Source: an uncultured Lactobacillaceae bacterium
Lineage (GTDB): Bacteria > Bacillota > Bacilli > Lactobacillales > Lactobacillaceae
Direction: 5' to 3'
Length of the DNA stretch: 8,109 bases
NCBI GenBank assembly: GCA_934216625.1
Contig: CAKQCC010000033.1
Span: 1 to 8,109, forward strand
Position numbers and translations under genes: made by a program. The notes beneath the pieces are model-generated. The model saw only the letters and a program-made list of their open reading frames with translations. It did not search any database and was not told the DNA's origin. This document shows positions 1-6,430 of this stretch, piece by piece (position 1 is the first letter of the stretch; each line of letters opens with the position of its first letter).

Positions 1-170
1 ATATTTATTCAGATTCATTAGCTGATCAAGTTCGCATCCTATACGGCGGGAGTGTGACGCCCAAGAACATTCGTCCCATCATGAAACAGACTGATATTGA
101 CGGGATTTTGGCTGGTGGCGCTAGTTTACGGCCGTCAACTTTTTTGAAGTTGGTTAATTATCAAAATTAA
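1..170 (+). CDS. tpiA: Triosephosphate isomerase, C-terminal part (5' end outside window)
   Basis: Interconverts dihydroxyacetone phosphate and glyceraldehyde 3-phosphate in glycolysis, in the cytosol. Only the last 55 codons are present; the reading frame begins at base 3 and ends with TAA at 168-170. Two signatures of the TIM barrel's phosphate-binding end are visible: YGGSV, and further on DIDGILAGGASL, the usual C-terminal GG motif of this family. The protein ends a few residues after the last helix, as is normal, so it does not look truncated at the 3' end. No hairpin terminator follows before the ClC gene 12 bases downstream, so the two may share a transcript. In lactobacilli tpiA is commonly the last gene of a gap-pgk-tpi cluster, but that part is not visible here. 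Confidence 0.95.
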   Translation, partial: IYSDSLADQVRILYGGSVTPKNIRPIMKQTDIDGILAGGASLRPSTFLKLVNYQN

Positions 171-182
171 TTAAATTCTGGA

Positions 183-1457
183 ATGAAAATGATGAGCATT
201 AATTCGAAGACTTTTAAGATCATTTGGCGAGCACTTTTGGTTGGCATTGCGACTAGTTTAGTGGTTAGCGTTTTTCGGGAATTAGTTAAACTGATGTTCA
301 GTGGCTTACTAATGATCTATTCTCGTGGCTGGAATTGGCAATTAATTTTGGTGATGTTGATCTTTAGCGGCTTGTTGGGCTTGCTAATTGGTACAATCAT
401 TAATCGTTATCGAGCTGTCAAAGGATCCGGGATTCCCCAAGCTGAAGCGGAAATGACCGGTCGCCGTGATTACGCGTGGCTACCGTGCTTAGCTCTTAAA
501 ATGCTGGTCAGCACTCTAACCGTCGGCAGTGGAGTCTTTATGGGTCACGAAGGCCCGTCCATTCAATTAGGCGGTTCGGTTGGCCATGGAGTAGCGGCTT
601 TGACGCATCAGGATCACCGAATTCAGCGGCTTTTGGTTGCCAGTGGTGCTGCCGCTGGTTTAACCGCTGTTTTTAATACTCCGCTCGCTAGTTCGTTCTT
701 TGTGATGGAAACCGTTTACGCCAGCTTGGCACCTCAATTGATGATGACCGTGGTGCTGTCGGCACTAACTTCTGATTTCGTGTCGATGCTTTTCTTCGGG
801 ACCCAGCCGTTTCTTAATCTCCACCAGATCCCGAAGCTACCACTAAAATTTTATCCGGAATTAATCATTTTGGGAATTCTACTCGGAATTTTGGGCCTGA
901 TTTTTAAAAAATTAATGTTAAACCCACCGCATTGGGCTAATTATTTTCACCGCTTTGGTTCCATAGCTCCGGTGATTCCGTTAATGTTAGTGGTTCCCCT
1001 CGGGATTGCGAACGCAAAACTAATTGGGACCGGCAGTCAATTAATTCTATTCGCAAGTCGAATTTCACTGCCGCTGTGGATCATTATTTTTTATTTCTTG
1101 GCCCGCTTTTCGACCGTTTGGTTAGCGTTCACGAGTGGCTTGCCCGGTGGAATTTTCCTGCCGATCTTGACTTTAGGGGCTTTAATTGGTGATTTTTGTG
1201 CACAAGGATTAGTTGAAATCGGCTGGTTGCCAGCTGGCGAACTGGTCGTTTTTATCTCGGCTGCCATGGGTGGATATTTTGCTTGTATTGCGAAAGCACC
1301 GTTAACCGCAATCATGTTGATTACCGAAATGGTCGGTTCCTTTCGACCGATTTTACCGCTGATCTTGGTCACAATCGTGGCCGATTTGACCGACGGCTGT
1401 TTTCACGGTCAGCCAATTTATCGAGTGATGCTGAATCGCTTGCTTAAATCTAATTAG
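183..1457 (+). CDS. clcA: ClC-family chloride channel / H+-coupled anion transporter, core domain only
   Basis: Integral membrane protein of the voltage-gated chloride channel superfamily, likely a homodimer moving chloride, possibly against protons. The three anion-pathway motifs are in order: GSGIPQ (81-86, with the chloride-binding Ser82), GHEGP (121-125, with the gating glutamate Glu123) and GGIFLP (322-327). Tyr413 in QPIY matches the conserved pore tyrosine. Hydrophobic helices run through the whole protein. At 424 aa it is a bare membrane core with no CBS or TrkA-C domain at the C-terminus. Two positions are unusual: His122 replaces the common Arg/Lys before the gating Glu, and Thr177 stands where E. 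coli ClcA has its internal proton glutamate (Glu203). The start is uncertain: ATG occurs at 183, 189 and 192, and the weak TGGA at 179-182 suits the later two better. Family assignment is firm; ion selectivity and exchanger versus channel behaviour are inference. Confidence 0.93.
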   Translation: MKMMSINSKTFKIIWRALLVGIATSLVVSVFRELVKLMFSGLLMIYSRGWNWQLILVMLIFSGLLGLLIGTIINRYRAVKGSGIPQAEAEMTGRRDYAWLPCLALKMLVSTLTVGSGVFMGHEGPSIQLGGSVGHGVAALTHQDHRIQRLLVASGAAAGLTAVFNTPLASSFFVMETVYASLAPQLMMTVVLSALTSDFVSMLFFGTQPFLNLHQIPKLPLKFYPELIILGILLGILGLIFKKLMLNPPHWANYFHRFGSIAPVIPLMLVVPLGIANAKLIGTGSQLILFASRISLPLWIIIFYFLARFSTVWLAFTSGLPGGIFLPILTLGALIGDFCAQGLVEIGWLPAGELVVFISAAMGGYFACIAKAPLTAIMLITEMVGSFRPILPLILVTIVADLTDGCFHGQPIYRVMLNRLLKSN

Positions 1458-1483
1458 CAAAAAAAATGTGGATATGATAAAAT
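1454..1483 (+). promoter_or_regulatory. Possible sigma-A promoter ahead of secG
   Basis: The 65 bases between the ClC gene and secG contain two overlapping -10-like hexamers, TATGAT (1473-1478) and TAAAAT (1478-1483). TTAGCA (1454-1459) lies 18 bases before the second and matches 4 of 6 positions of the -35 consensus. No convincing terminator is seen between the ClC gene and secG, so readthrough from upstream is also possible. The -35 match is poor, which keeps confidence low. Confidence 0.35.
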
Positions 1484-1522
1484 TAAACTATCTGATTAGC
1501 CTTTTTAAGAGGGGGCAATGAT

Positions 1523-1759
1523 TTGTATAATTTTTTGATGTCGGTGATGATCGTTGACAGTATTTTGATCGTAATTGCTGTTTTGATGCAACCGGCAAAA
1601 ACTAATAACGCAATGTCTTCATTAACCGGTGGCTCAAATGATTTGTTTTCTCACACTAAGTCCCGCGGTTTTGAAGCTTTTATGCAGAAAGTAACGGTGG
1701 TGCTTGGCATCATCTTCTTTGCAGCGGCCTTAATTTTGGCTTGGTTATCGACAAAGTAA
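1523..1759 (+). CDS. secG: Preprotein translocase subunit SecG
   Basis: Small accessory subunit of the SecYEG protein-conducting channel in the cytoplasmic membrane; it assists SecA-driven export. The product is 78 aa, the usual size. It has two hydrophobic segments (about residues 4-22 and 56-75) joined by a polar loop containing SSLTGGSNDLF, which fits the conserved SecG loop with its small residues followed by LF. The start is TTG at 1523, chosen because the G-rich ribosome-binding site AAGAGGGGG (1507-1515) lies 7 bases upstream; the ATG at 1518 is out of frame. It is followed by a strong terminator, so it may be expressed at a different level from rnr. In many lactobacilli an esterase gene lies between secG and rnr; none is present here. 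Confidence 0.92.
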   Translation: MYNFLMSVMIVDSILIVIAVLMQPAKTNNAMSSLTGGSNDLFSHTKSRGFEAFMQKVTVVLGIIFFAAALILAWLSTK

Positions 1760-1765
1760 TTAGCG

Positions 1766-1791
1766 ACCTCCTGCTAATCAGGAGGTTTTTT
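1766..1791 (+). terminator. Rho-independent terminator after secG
   Basis: A perfect 8-bp stem, ACCTCCTG (1766-1773) with CAGGAGGT (1779-1786), closes a 5-base loop CTAAT and runs into six T residues (1786-1791). The stem begins 6 bases after the secG stop codon. It should end or reduce transcription before rnr, so rnr would need its own start or readthrough. The 3' arm contains AGGAGGT, a consensus Shine-Dalgarno sequence. Confidence 0.85.
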
Positions 1792-1807
1792 AATTGGAAA
1801 TTAGAAT

Positions 1808-1830
1808 TATAGATTAACGAGGAATTAAGA
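1808..1830 (+). promoter_or_regulatory. rnr leader with ribosome-binding site and weak -10 candidate
   Basis: GAGGA (1819-1823) sits 7 bases before the TTG start of rnr and decides that start. TATAGA (1808-1813) could be a -10 element, but the only sequence at -35 distance is the T-tract of the preceding terminator, so a promoter here is weakly supported. The ribosome-binding site is the firmer part of this call. Confidence 0.4.
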
Positions 1831-4206
1831 TTGGATAGTAAATTAAAGACAGATATTGTTAACGTTTTAAGAAGTTATCCTCAACAAGAATTTACGGTTG
1901 AGAAAGTTGCCCGCCAGCTAGGTTATCATGGTTCGACAGCTTTTAAGATGATTGTCCCGGAAATTGCTCAGCTTGAACGGGAAAAGGTGCTGATCGTGAA
2001 GAACCGCGGTCGTTTCAGCATTAATCCCGCCCAGTTGAACTTAGAGGGTGAATTTCACTCTAATCCGAAGGGGTTTGGCTTCGTCAGTTATGATCCGGAA
2101 CAGATGGACGCTTACGTTGCTCCTGATAACACCCAGTACGCAATGAACGGCGACGTGGTTGGGATGAAGATTATTCACCCGGCAACTCCCGGTTCTGGTA
2201 AGGGACCGGAAGGAATGGTCACTGAGATTAAAGAACATCATTATAACCAGGTCGTTGGTGTTTTTAGCCAATCTGGCGATAACCACGGCTATTATGGTCA
2301 AATTAAGTTAAAGGATAAGAAACTAGAAAATTTAAAATTCTATGTTACTAAAGTCGGTTTGACTCCGACACCCGGTGAAGTGGTCACTGCTGACGTAACC
2401 GAATACCCTAGTCATGATCACCCGAATTACATGGTGGGGGTCGCCAAGGAAGTCATCGGTAGTGTCGATGACCCTGGGATCGACATTTTACAGATTGTTT
2501 ATGCGCATAAGGTGCCGTCACAATTTCCGGAAGAAGTGCTTCAGGAGGCCGACGCAATTCCGGATCACGTTACTAAAGCCGAATTAAAGGGCCGTGAAGA
2601 CGTGACTCACCAAAAATTAATTACGATTGACGGGGCCGAATCAAAAGATTTAGATGATGCCGGAACCGCTTGGCGATTACCGAACGGGAATTTTCACTTA
2701 GGAGTTCACATCGCTGACGTGGGCCATTACGTTAAGTCCGGCAGCGCAATTGACAAAGAAGCCTTTAAGCGCGGGACTTCGGTTTATCTGACGGACCGAG
2801 TGATTCCGATGCTACCGCGTCGACTTTCAAACGGAATTTGCTCACTTTTTCAGGGTAAACTCCGGTTGTGCATGAGCTGTGAAATGGAAATTACGCCGCG
2901 TGGTCAGATCATCAAAAGCCGAATTCACCCGAGCTACATGCGCTCGGATCACCGGATGACTTACGATGAAGTTAACGGAATCCTGGAAAAACACAATCCA
3001 AAGCTGATTAAAGAATTTGCGGACGTGGTTCCAATGCTGCGGACGATGGCCAAACTTCACCGGATTCTCTTAAAACACCGTCAGCGTCAAGGCGCAATTT
3101 CGTTTGATAATCCGGAACCTGAAATTATCGTGGACGCAAAAGGCCGGCCGACTGACGTTCGGGTTCGGCACCGCGGAATCGGTGAGCGAATGGTTGAATC
3201 AATGATGCTAGCGGCTAACGAGACCGTCGCTAAGACTTATTACACGAAGCACGCGCCGTTCATTTACCGGGTTCACGAAAATCCTGATAAAACGAAAATC
3301 AAGAGTTTTATTGATTTGCTGAATGCGCTTGGCATTAGTGTCCATGGTGATTTGCGGCATCATATTGAACCCAAGACTTTCCAGAAAATTCTGGATAAAG
3401 TTGCCGGGACTCCGCAGGAAGCGGTGGTGTCGATGATGATGCTGCAAAGTATGCAGAAAGCCCGGTATACGGATCAGGAATTAGGTCATTTTGGCTTGGC
3501 GATGAAATATTATACCCACTTCACATCACCGATTCGACGGTATCCGGACACGATGGTTAATCGGATGATTCATTATTATGGTGAACACGGGATTAACGAT
3601 CAATCGAAAGCCCATTTTGGCGGATCGTTAGAAGCCATTGCGGATCATGCTTCCCAATGTGAACAACGGGAAGTGGATACCGAACGATCAACCGATTCGA
3701 TGAAAGAATCTGAATTTATGGCCGATCACATTGGCCAGGTCTTCACGGCAACGGTCAGTTCGGTTATGAAATTTGGCTTGTTTGTGGAACTGCCGAATAC
3801 CATTGAAGGGTTAGTCCACATTAGCCGGATGAACGATGATTTTTACCAGTACGTTGGTAAATATTTAGCTTTGGTTGGTGTGCATACCCACCGAACTTAT
3901 CGAGTCGGTCAACAGGTTAAAGTTAAGGTAGTTCACGTTGATGTTGACCAGAGCGAGATTGACTTTACGTTGGTTAATCCAGAAGATGCACCGAAAACCA
4001 ATCTCTTGCCGCCAAAGCATGATTCACGGTTCCATCATCACAATGATCATCGGTATCATCACAACCGTTTTGGTGGTCGTCACCACTTTAATCATCATCA
4101 CAATCAGCATCGTCAGTCGAATTGGCACGGACGTCGTTATTTTCATCATCAGCATCATGAACACCATGGTTTTAAAATTCAACAAAATCATCACCGTTCG
4201 TTTTAG
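1831..4206 (+). CDS. rnr: Ribonuclease R, with a histidine-rich C-terminal tail
   Basis: 3'-to-5' processive exoribonuclease of the RNase II/RNB family that degrades structured RNA and, with tmRNA-SmpB, non-stop mRNA. The product is 791 aa. Layout: N-terminal winged-helix region (about 1-65), two cold-shock-like RNA-binding domains (about 70-220), RNB catalytic domain (about 250-580), S1 domain (about 634-715) and a tail (716-791). The metal-binding aspartates are in DGAESKDLDDA: Asp267, Asp273, Asp275 and Asp276, with the same spacing as E. coli Asp272/278/280/281. The signature HFTSPIRRYPD is at 563-573. The tail is odd: 21 of the last 61 residues are His, with 8 Arg and several Asn, and almost no Lys. 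The TTG start is set by GAGGA 7 bases upstream. The stop lies 16 bases before smpB, which suggests co-expression. Identity is very secure; any function of the tail is unknown. Confidence 0.97.
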   Translation: MDSKLKTDIVNVLRSYPQQEFTVEKVARQLGYHGSTAFKMIVPEIAQLEREKVLIVKNRGRFSINPAQLNLEGEFHSNPKGFGFVSYDPEQMDAYVAPDNTQYAMNGDVVGMKIIHPATPGSGKGPEGMVTEIKEHHYNQVVGVFSQSGDNHGYYGQIKLKDKKLENLKFYVTKVGLTPTPGEVVTADVTEYPSHDHPNYMVGVAKEVIGSVDDPGIDILQIVYAHKVPSQFPEEVLQEADAIPDHVTKAELKGREDVTHQKLITIDGAESKDLDDAGTAWRLPNGNFHLGVHIADVGHYVKSGSAIDKEAFKRGTSVYLTDRVIPMLPRRLSNGICSLFQGKLRLCMSCEMEITPRGQIIKSRIHPSYMRSDHRMTYDEVNGILEKHNPKLIKEFADVVPMLRTMAKLHRILLKHRQRQGAISFDNPEPEIIVDAKGRPTDVRVRHRGIGERMVESMMLAANETVAKTYYTKHAPFIYRVHENPDKTKIKSFIDLLNALGISVHGDLRHHIEPKTFQKILDKVAGTPQEAVVSMMMLQSMQKARYTDQELGHFGLAMKYYTHFTSPIRRYPDTMVNRMIHYYGEHGINDQSKAHFGGSLEAIADHASQCEQREVDTERSTDSMKESEFMADHIGQVFTATVSSVMKFGLFVELPNTIEGLVHISRMNDDFYQYVGKYLALVGVHTHRTYRVGQQVKVKVVHVDVDQSEIDFTLVNPEDAPKTNLLPPKHDSRFHHHNDHRYHHNRFGGRHHFNHHHNQHRQSNWHGRRYFHHQHHEHHGFKIQQNHHRSF
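4018..4203 (+). repeat. rnr: CAT/CAC-rich segment encoding the His-rich tail, with a 10-base direct repeat
   Basis: This in-frame segment of rnr encodes residues 730-791. It contains 14 CAT and 8 CAC codons. The 10-mer ATCATCACAA occurs three times, at 4034-4043, 4055-4064 and 4094-4103, with start spacings of 21 and 39 bases, both multiples of three. The pattern suggests expansion by slippage or recombination followed by divergence, with the reading frame kept. Confidence 0.7.
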
Positions 4207-4208
4207 TT

Positions 4209-4217
4209 GGAGGTGAT
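4209..4217 (+). promoter_or_regulatory. Consensus ribosome-binding site of smpB
   Basis: GGAGGTGAT is a near-perfect match to the 16S rRNA anti-Shine-Dalgarno. It begins 2 bases after the rnr stop codon and its GGAGGT core ends 8 bases before the TTG at 4223. It fixes that start; the TTG at 4218 is out of frame. It is the strongest ribosome-binding site in the window. Confidence 0.85.
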
Positions 4218-4222
4218 TTGGT

Positions 4223-4702
4223 TTGTCAAAACGTCGTCATAACCGAAACCGACGGAATCAGAATTTAATGGCTCAAAACCGAAAAGCCCGGCATGATTAC
4301 TCAATTTTACAGACTTACGAAGCTGGAATTTCGCTGAAGGGGACCGAAATTAAGTCGATTCGAGCCCACCGGATTAATTTAAAAGACGGCTTCGCTAGAA
4401 TCGTCAACGGTCAGGCTTACCTTGAAAACGTTCACATCAGTCCCTACGCCGAAGGAAATTTATTTAACGTTGATCCCCGGCGGGACCGAAAATTATTACT
4501 TCACAAACGTGAGATTCGACGAATGAGTCGGGCAACCCAGAAAAAGGGAATTACGTTAATTCCGTTGAAAGTTTATATTAAGCACGGTTTTGCCAAGGTT
4601 TTGATCGGGGTGGCCCGTGGAAAACACCAGTATGATAAACGGGCCGCCATTAAGAAACGAGCTCAAAAACGAGAAATTGCCCGTTATATGAAGCATTATT
4701 AA
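4223..4702 (+). CDS. smpB: SsrA-binding protein SmpB (trans-translation)
   Basis: Binds tmRNA and delivers it to stalled ribosomes, so that the incomplete peptide is tagged and the ribosome released. The product is 159 aa, near the usual length. Family hallmarks are [10 protein letters not shown] (17-26), [11 protein letters not shown] (37-47), the NVHISPY segment (69-75) and the basic C-terminal region [20 protein letters not shown] (138-157), which in characterised SmpB forms the helix that enters the empty mRNA channel. The start is TTG, fixed by the strong ribosome-binding site just upstream. The first 14 residues are rich in Arg and Asn (5 Arg, 4 Asn), a somewhat more basic leader than the short one in many homologues. 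Placement straight after rnr fits the joint role of the two proteins in non-stop mRNA decay. The tmRNA gene itself (ssrA) is not in this window. Confidence 0.97.
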   Translation: MSKRRHNRNRRNQNLMAQNRKARHDYSILQTYEAGISLKGTEIKSIRAHRINLKDGFARIVNGQAYLENVHISPYAEGNLFNVDPRRDRKLLLHKREIRRMSRATQKKGITLIPLKVYIKHGFAKVLIGVARGKHQYDKRAAIKKRAQKREIARYMKHY

Positions 4703-4727
4703 TTTCTGAAGTTTGCGAGGTGTTAGA

Positions 4728-5432
4728 ATGAAGCGTTTTATTGACAATGATTGGTGGGATGTTTTAAAACCCGAATTCGAGAAGGCTTATTATCAAAAAC
4801 TGCGGAAATTCTTGGTGTTTGAGTACAGTCATTATTATATTCACCCCGCAATGGACCAAATTTTCGAAGCTTTTAAGCTAACCCCTTACAGTCAGGTGAA
4901 AGTAGTGATTTTGGGTCAGGATCCTTATCATGAACCTCACCAGGCAAACGGTTTAAGTTTCTCCGTAATGCCCGGGGTTCAAGTTCCACCGTCCCTTAAG
5001 AATATATATCGGGAATTATACAATGATTTAGGGATCAAGCCGGTTCACCACGGTTGCCTAATAAAATGGGCTCAGCAGGGAGTCTTGCTTTTGAATTCGG
5101 TCTTGACGGTCCGAAACGGTGTTGCCTTTTCTCATAAAGGAAAGGGTTGGGAACAATTAACCGACGCCGCAATTAAAAAACTTTCTGACCGTCCCGAACC
5201 GGTAGTCTTTATTTTGTGGGGCAACGCCGCCAAAAGTAAAGCTAAGCTGATTAACGCTAAAACTAACATTATTTTACAATCGGCTCACCCGAGTCCGTTG
5301 TCGGCTAACCGGGGTTTCTTCGGCTCCCGGCCGTTTTCAAAGACGAACGAAGCGTTGAAGGCCTTGGGCGAAAAACCGATTGATTGGCAGTTACCAGCAC
5401 ACGTTTCAATGTCTGATTTGAAGAATGTTTAA
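4728..5432 (+). CDS. ung: Uracil-DNA glycosylase, family 1
   Basis: Excises uracil from DNA arising by cytosine deamination or dUTP misincorporation; the first step of base excision repair. The product is 234 aa, typical of family 1. Visible motifs are GQDPYH (63-68, with catalytic Asp65), LLNSVLTV (121-128, with the uracil-recognition Asn123) and HPSPLS (187-192, with catalytic His187 and the DNA-intercalating loop). I chose ATG 4728 because GAGGTG (4717-4722) lies 5 bases upstream. An in-frame TTG at 4713 would extend the protein by 5 residues but would begin before that ribosome-binding site and has no site of its own. The gene lies 25 bases after smpB and 13 before pta, consistent with one operon. 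Confidence 0.97.
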   Translation: MKRFIDNDWWDVLKPEFEKAYYQKLRKFLVFEYSHYYIHPAMDQIFEAFKLTPYSQVKVVILGQDPYHEPHQANGLSFSVMPGVQVPPSLKNIYRELYNDLGIKPVHHGCLIKWAQQGVLLLNSVLTVRNGVAFSHKGKGWEQLTDAAIKKLSDRPEPVVFILWGNAAKSKAKLINAKTNIILQSAHPSPLSANRGFFGSRPFSKTNEALKALGEKPIDWQLPAHVSMSDLKNV

Positions 5433-5445
5433 TGAGGCGTTTTAA

Positions 5446-6426
5446 TTGATTCATTTAGAAAAGTTAGTCAAACAATTAACGGGGCCGGTTCGCCGGGTTG
5501 TTTTTCCCGAAGGCAGTGATCCACGGATTTTGCGAGCGGCAGCTAAATTGACCCGTCGACAGTTAATTCAACCGATTTTACTGGGTTCTCCACAAATCAT
5601 TCGCGATCAGTCTCGTCAACTTCAAATTAATTTGGGTCATCTCCGAATTATTGATTATCAGAATTATCCGCAGTCTAAACTTAATTCAATGCTGAAAGCG
5701 TTGGTGAAGCGTCGTCACGGAAAGACCAGCGTTGATCAAGCTCGTCAGTGGCTCAAGGATCCAAATTATTTTGGAACCATGTTAGTCTATTTAGGACAAG
5801 CTGACGGAATGGTGTCGGGGGCGATTCACCCGACCGCTGATACGGTTCGACCGGCACTTCAGATTATTAAGACCAAACCAGGCGTTAAGCGGGTCAGTGG
5901 TGCTTTTTTGATGCTTAAAGGACATCAACGCTACGTTTTCGCGGATTGTGCAATTAACATTACTCTCGACGCTGCCGGGATGGGTGAAGTTGCCATTGAA
6001 AGTGCTAAGACTGCACGGACGTTTGGCATTTCACCGCGTGTGGCAATGTTGAGCTTTTCAACTAAGGGTTCAGCGAAGGGACCGATGGTTAAAAAGGTTC
6101 AACAGGCGACCCAAATGGTTCATCAACGGGTTCCACAATTACCGGTTGATGGTGATCTGCAGTTAGATGCAGCTCTGGTCCCGGAAGTTGCTAAAGTTAA
6201 GGCCCCAAGTTCAAAACTGGCTGGCCACGCTAACGTTCTGATTTTTCCCGAATTACAGTCCGGAAATATCGGTTATAAACTAGTGCAACGTCTGGGCCAT
6301 TTTAAAGCTTTGGGCCCGATTTTGCAGGGCCTGGCTCGACCGGTTTCTGATTTATCAAGGGGCTGTGACGCAGACGATGTTTATCAAGTTGCGTTAATTA
6401 ACGCGATCCAGTCTAAACGGGGGTGA
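5446..6426 (+). CDS. pta: Phosphate acetyltransferase
   Basis: Catalyses the reversible transfer of acetyl between CoA and phosphate (acetyl-CoA + Pi to acetyl phosphate + CoA) in the cytosol. In lactobacilli it works with acetate kinase and, where present, phosphoketolase. The product is 326 aa, the size of the short, single-domain Pta class. Family signatures are VFPEGSDPRILRAA (19-32), DGMVSGAIHPTADTVRPALQ (120-139), MLSFSTKGSAKGP (201-213) and DLSRGCDADDVY (302-313). By alignment with the Methanosarcina thermophila enzyme, Ser304, Arg305 and Asp311 correspond to its Ser309, Arg310 and Asp316 in the active site. The start is TTG with GAGG (5434-5437) 8 bases upstream. The stop codon overlaps the ribosome-binding site of tsaE. 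Confidence 0.96.
   Translation: MIHLEKLVKQLTGPVRRVVFPEGSDPRILRAAAKLTRRQLIQPILLGSPQIIRDQSRQLQINLGHLRIIDYQNYPQSKLNSMLKALVKRRHGKTSVDQARQWLKDPNYFGTMLVYLGQADGMVSGAIHPTADTVRPALQIIKTKPGVKRVSGAFLMLKGHQRYVFADCAINITLDAAGMGEVAIESAKTARTFGISPRVAMLSFSTKGSAKGPMVKKVQQATQMVHQRVPQLPVDGDLQLDAALVPEVAKVKAPSSKLAGHANVLIFPELQSGNIGYKLVQRLGHFKALGPILQGLARPVSDLSRGCDADDVYQVALINAIQSKRG
6419..6426 (+). promoter_or_regulatory. tsaE ribosome-binding site embedded in the pta 3' end
   Basis: GGGGGTGA includes the last G-rich codons and the TGA stop of pta and resembles the consensus GGAGGTGA. The tsaE start TTG follows 4 bases after the stop, so translation of tsaE is probably coupled to that of pta. Confidence 0.6.
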
Positions 6427-6430
6427 ACGT

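Noticed and set aside
1091..1372. 93-codon minus-strand open frame inside the ClC gene
   Set aside because: It lies wholly inside a firmly identified gene, has low-complexity composition and no family resemblance.
1450..1464. Palindrome CTAATTAG followed by an A-run after the ClC gene as a terminator
   Set aside because: The stem is AT-only and too weak, and it is followed by A residues rather than T on the plus strand. No minus-strand gene needs a terminator here.
2041..3447. Three minus-strand open frames of 72-86 codons within rnr
   Set aside because: All are antisense to conserved RNase R domains and none resembles a known protein; they are shadows of the coding strand.
4018..4203. Possibility that the His-rich tail is a sequencing frameshift artefact
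   Set aside because: The alternative frame I could read here is hydrophobic and unlike an RNase R tail, the His frame uses both His codons, and it ends with a stop placed just before the smpB ribosome-binding site.
3938..4216. 92-codon open frame overlapping the rnr 3' end in another plus-strand frame
   Set aside because: It is a by-product of the CAT-rich tract, which reads as Ile, Met, Ser and Thr in shifted frames. It has no ribosome-binding site, resembles no family, and runs past the rnr stop into the smpB ribosome-binding site.
4713..4727. Upstream TTG start adding five residues to Ung
   Set aside because: The ribosome-binding site GAGGTG lies within this extension and is well placed for ATG 4728, so the longer form has no initiation signal.
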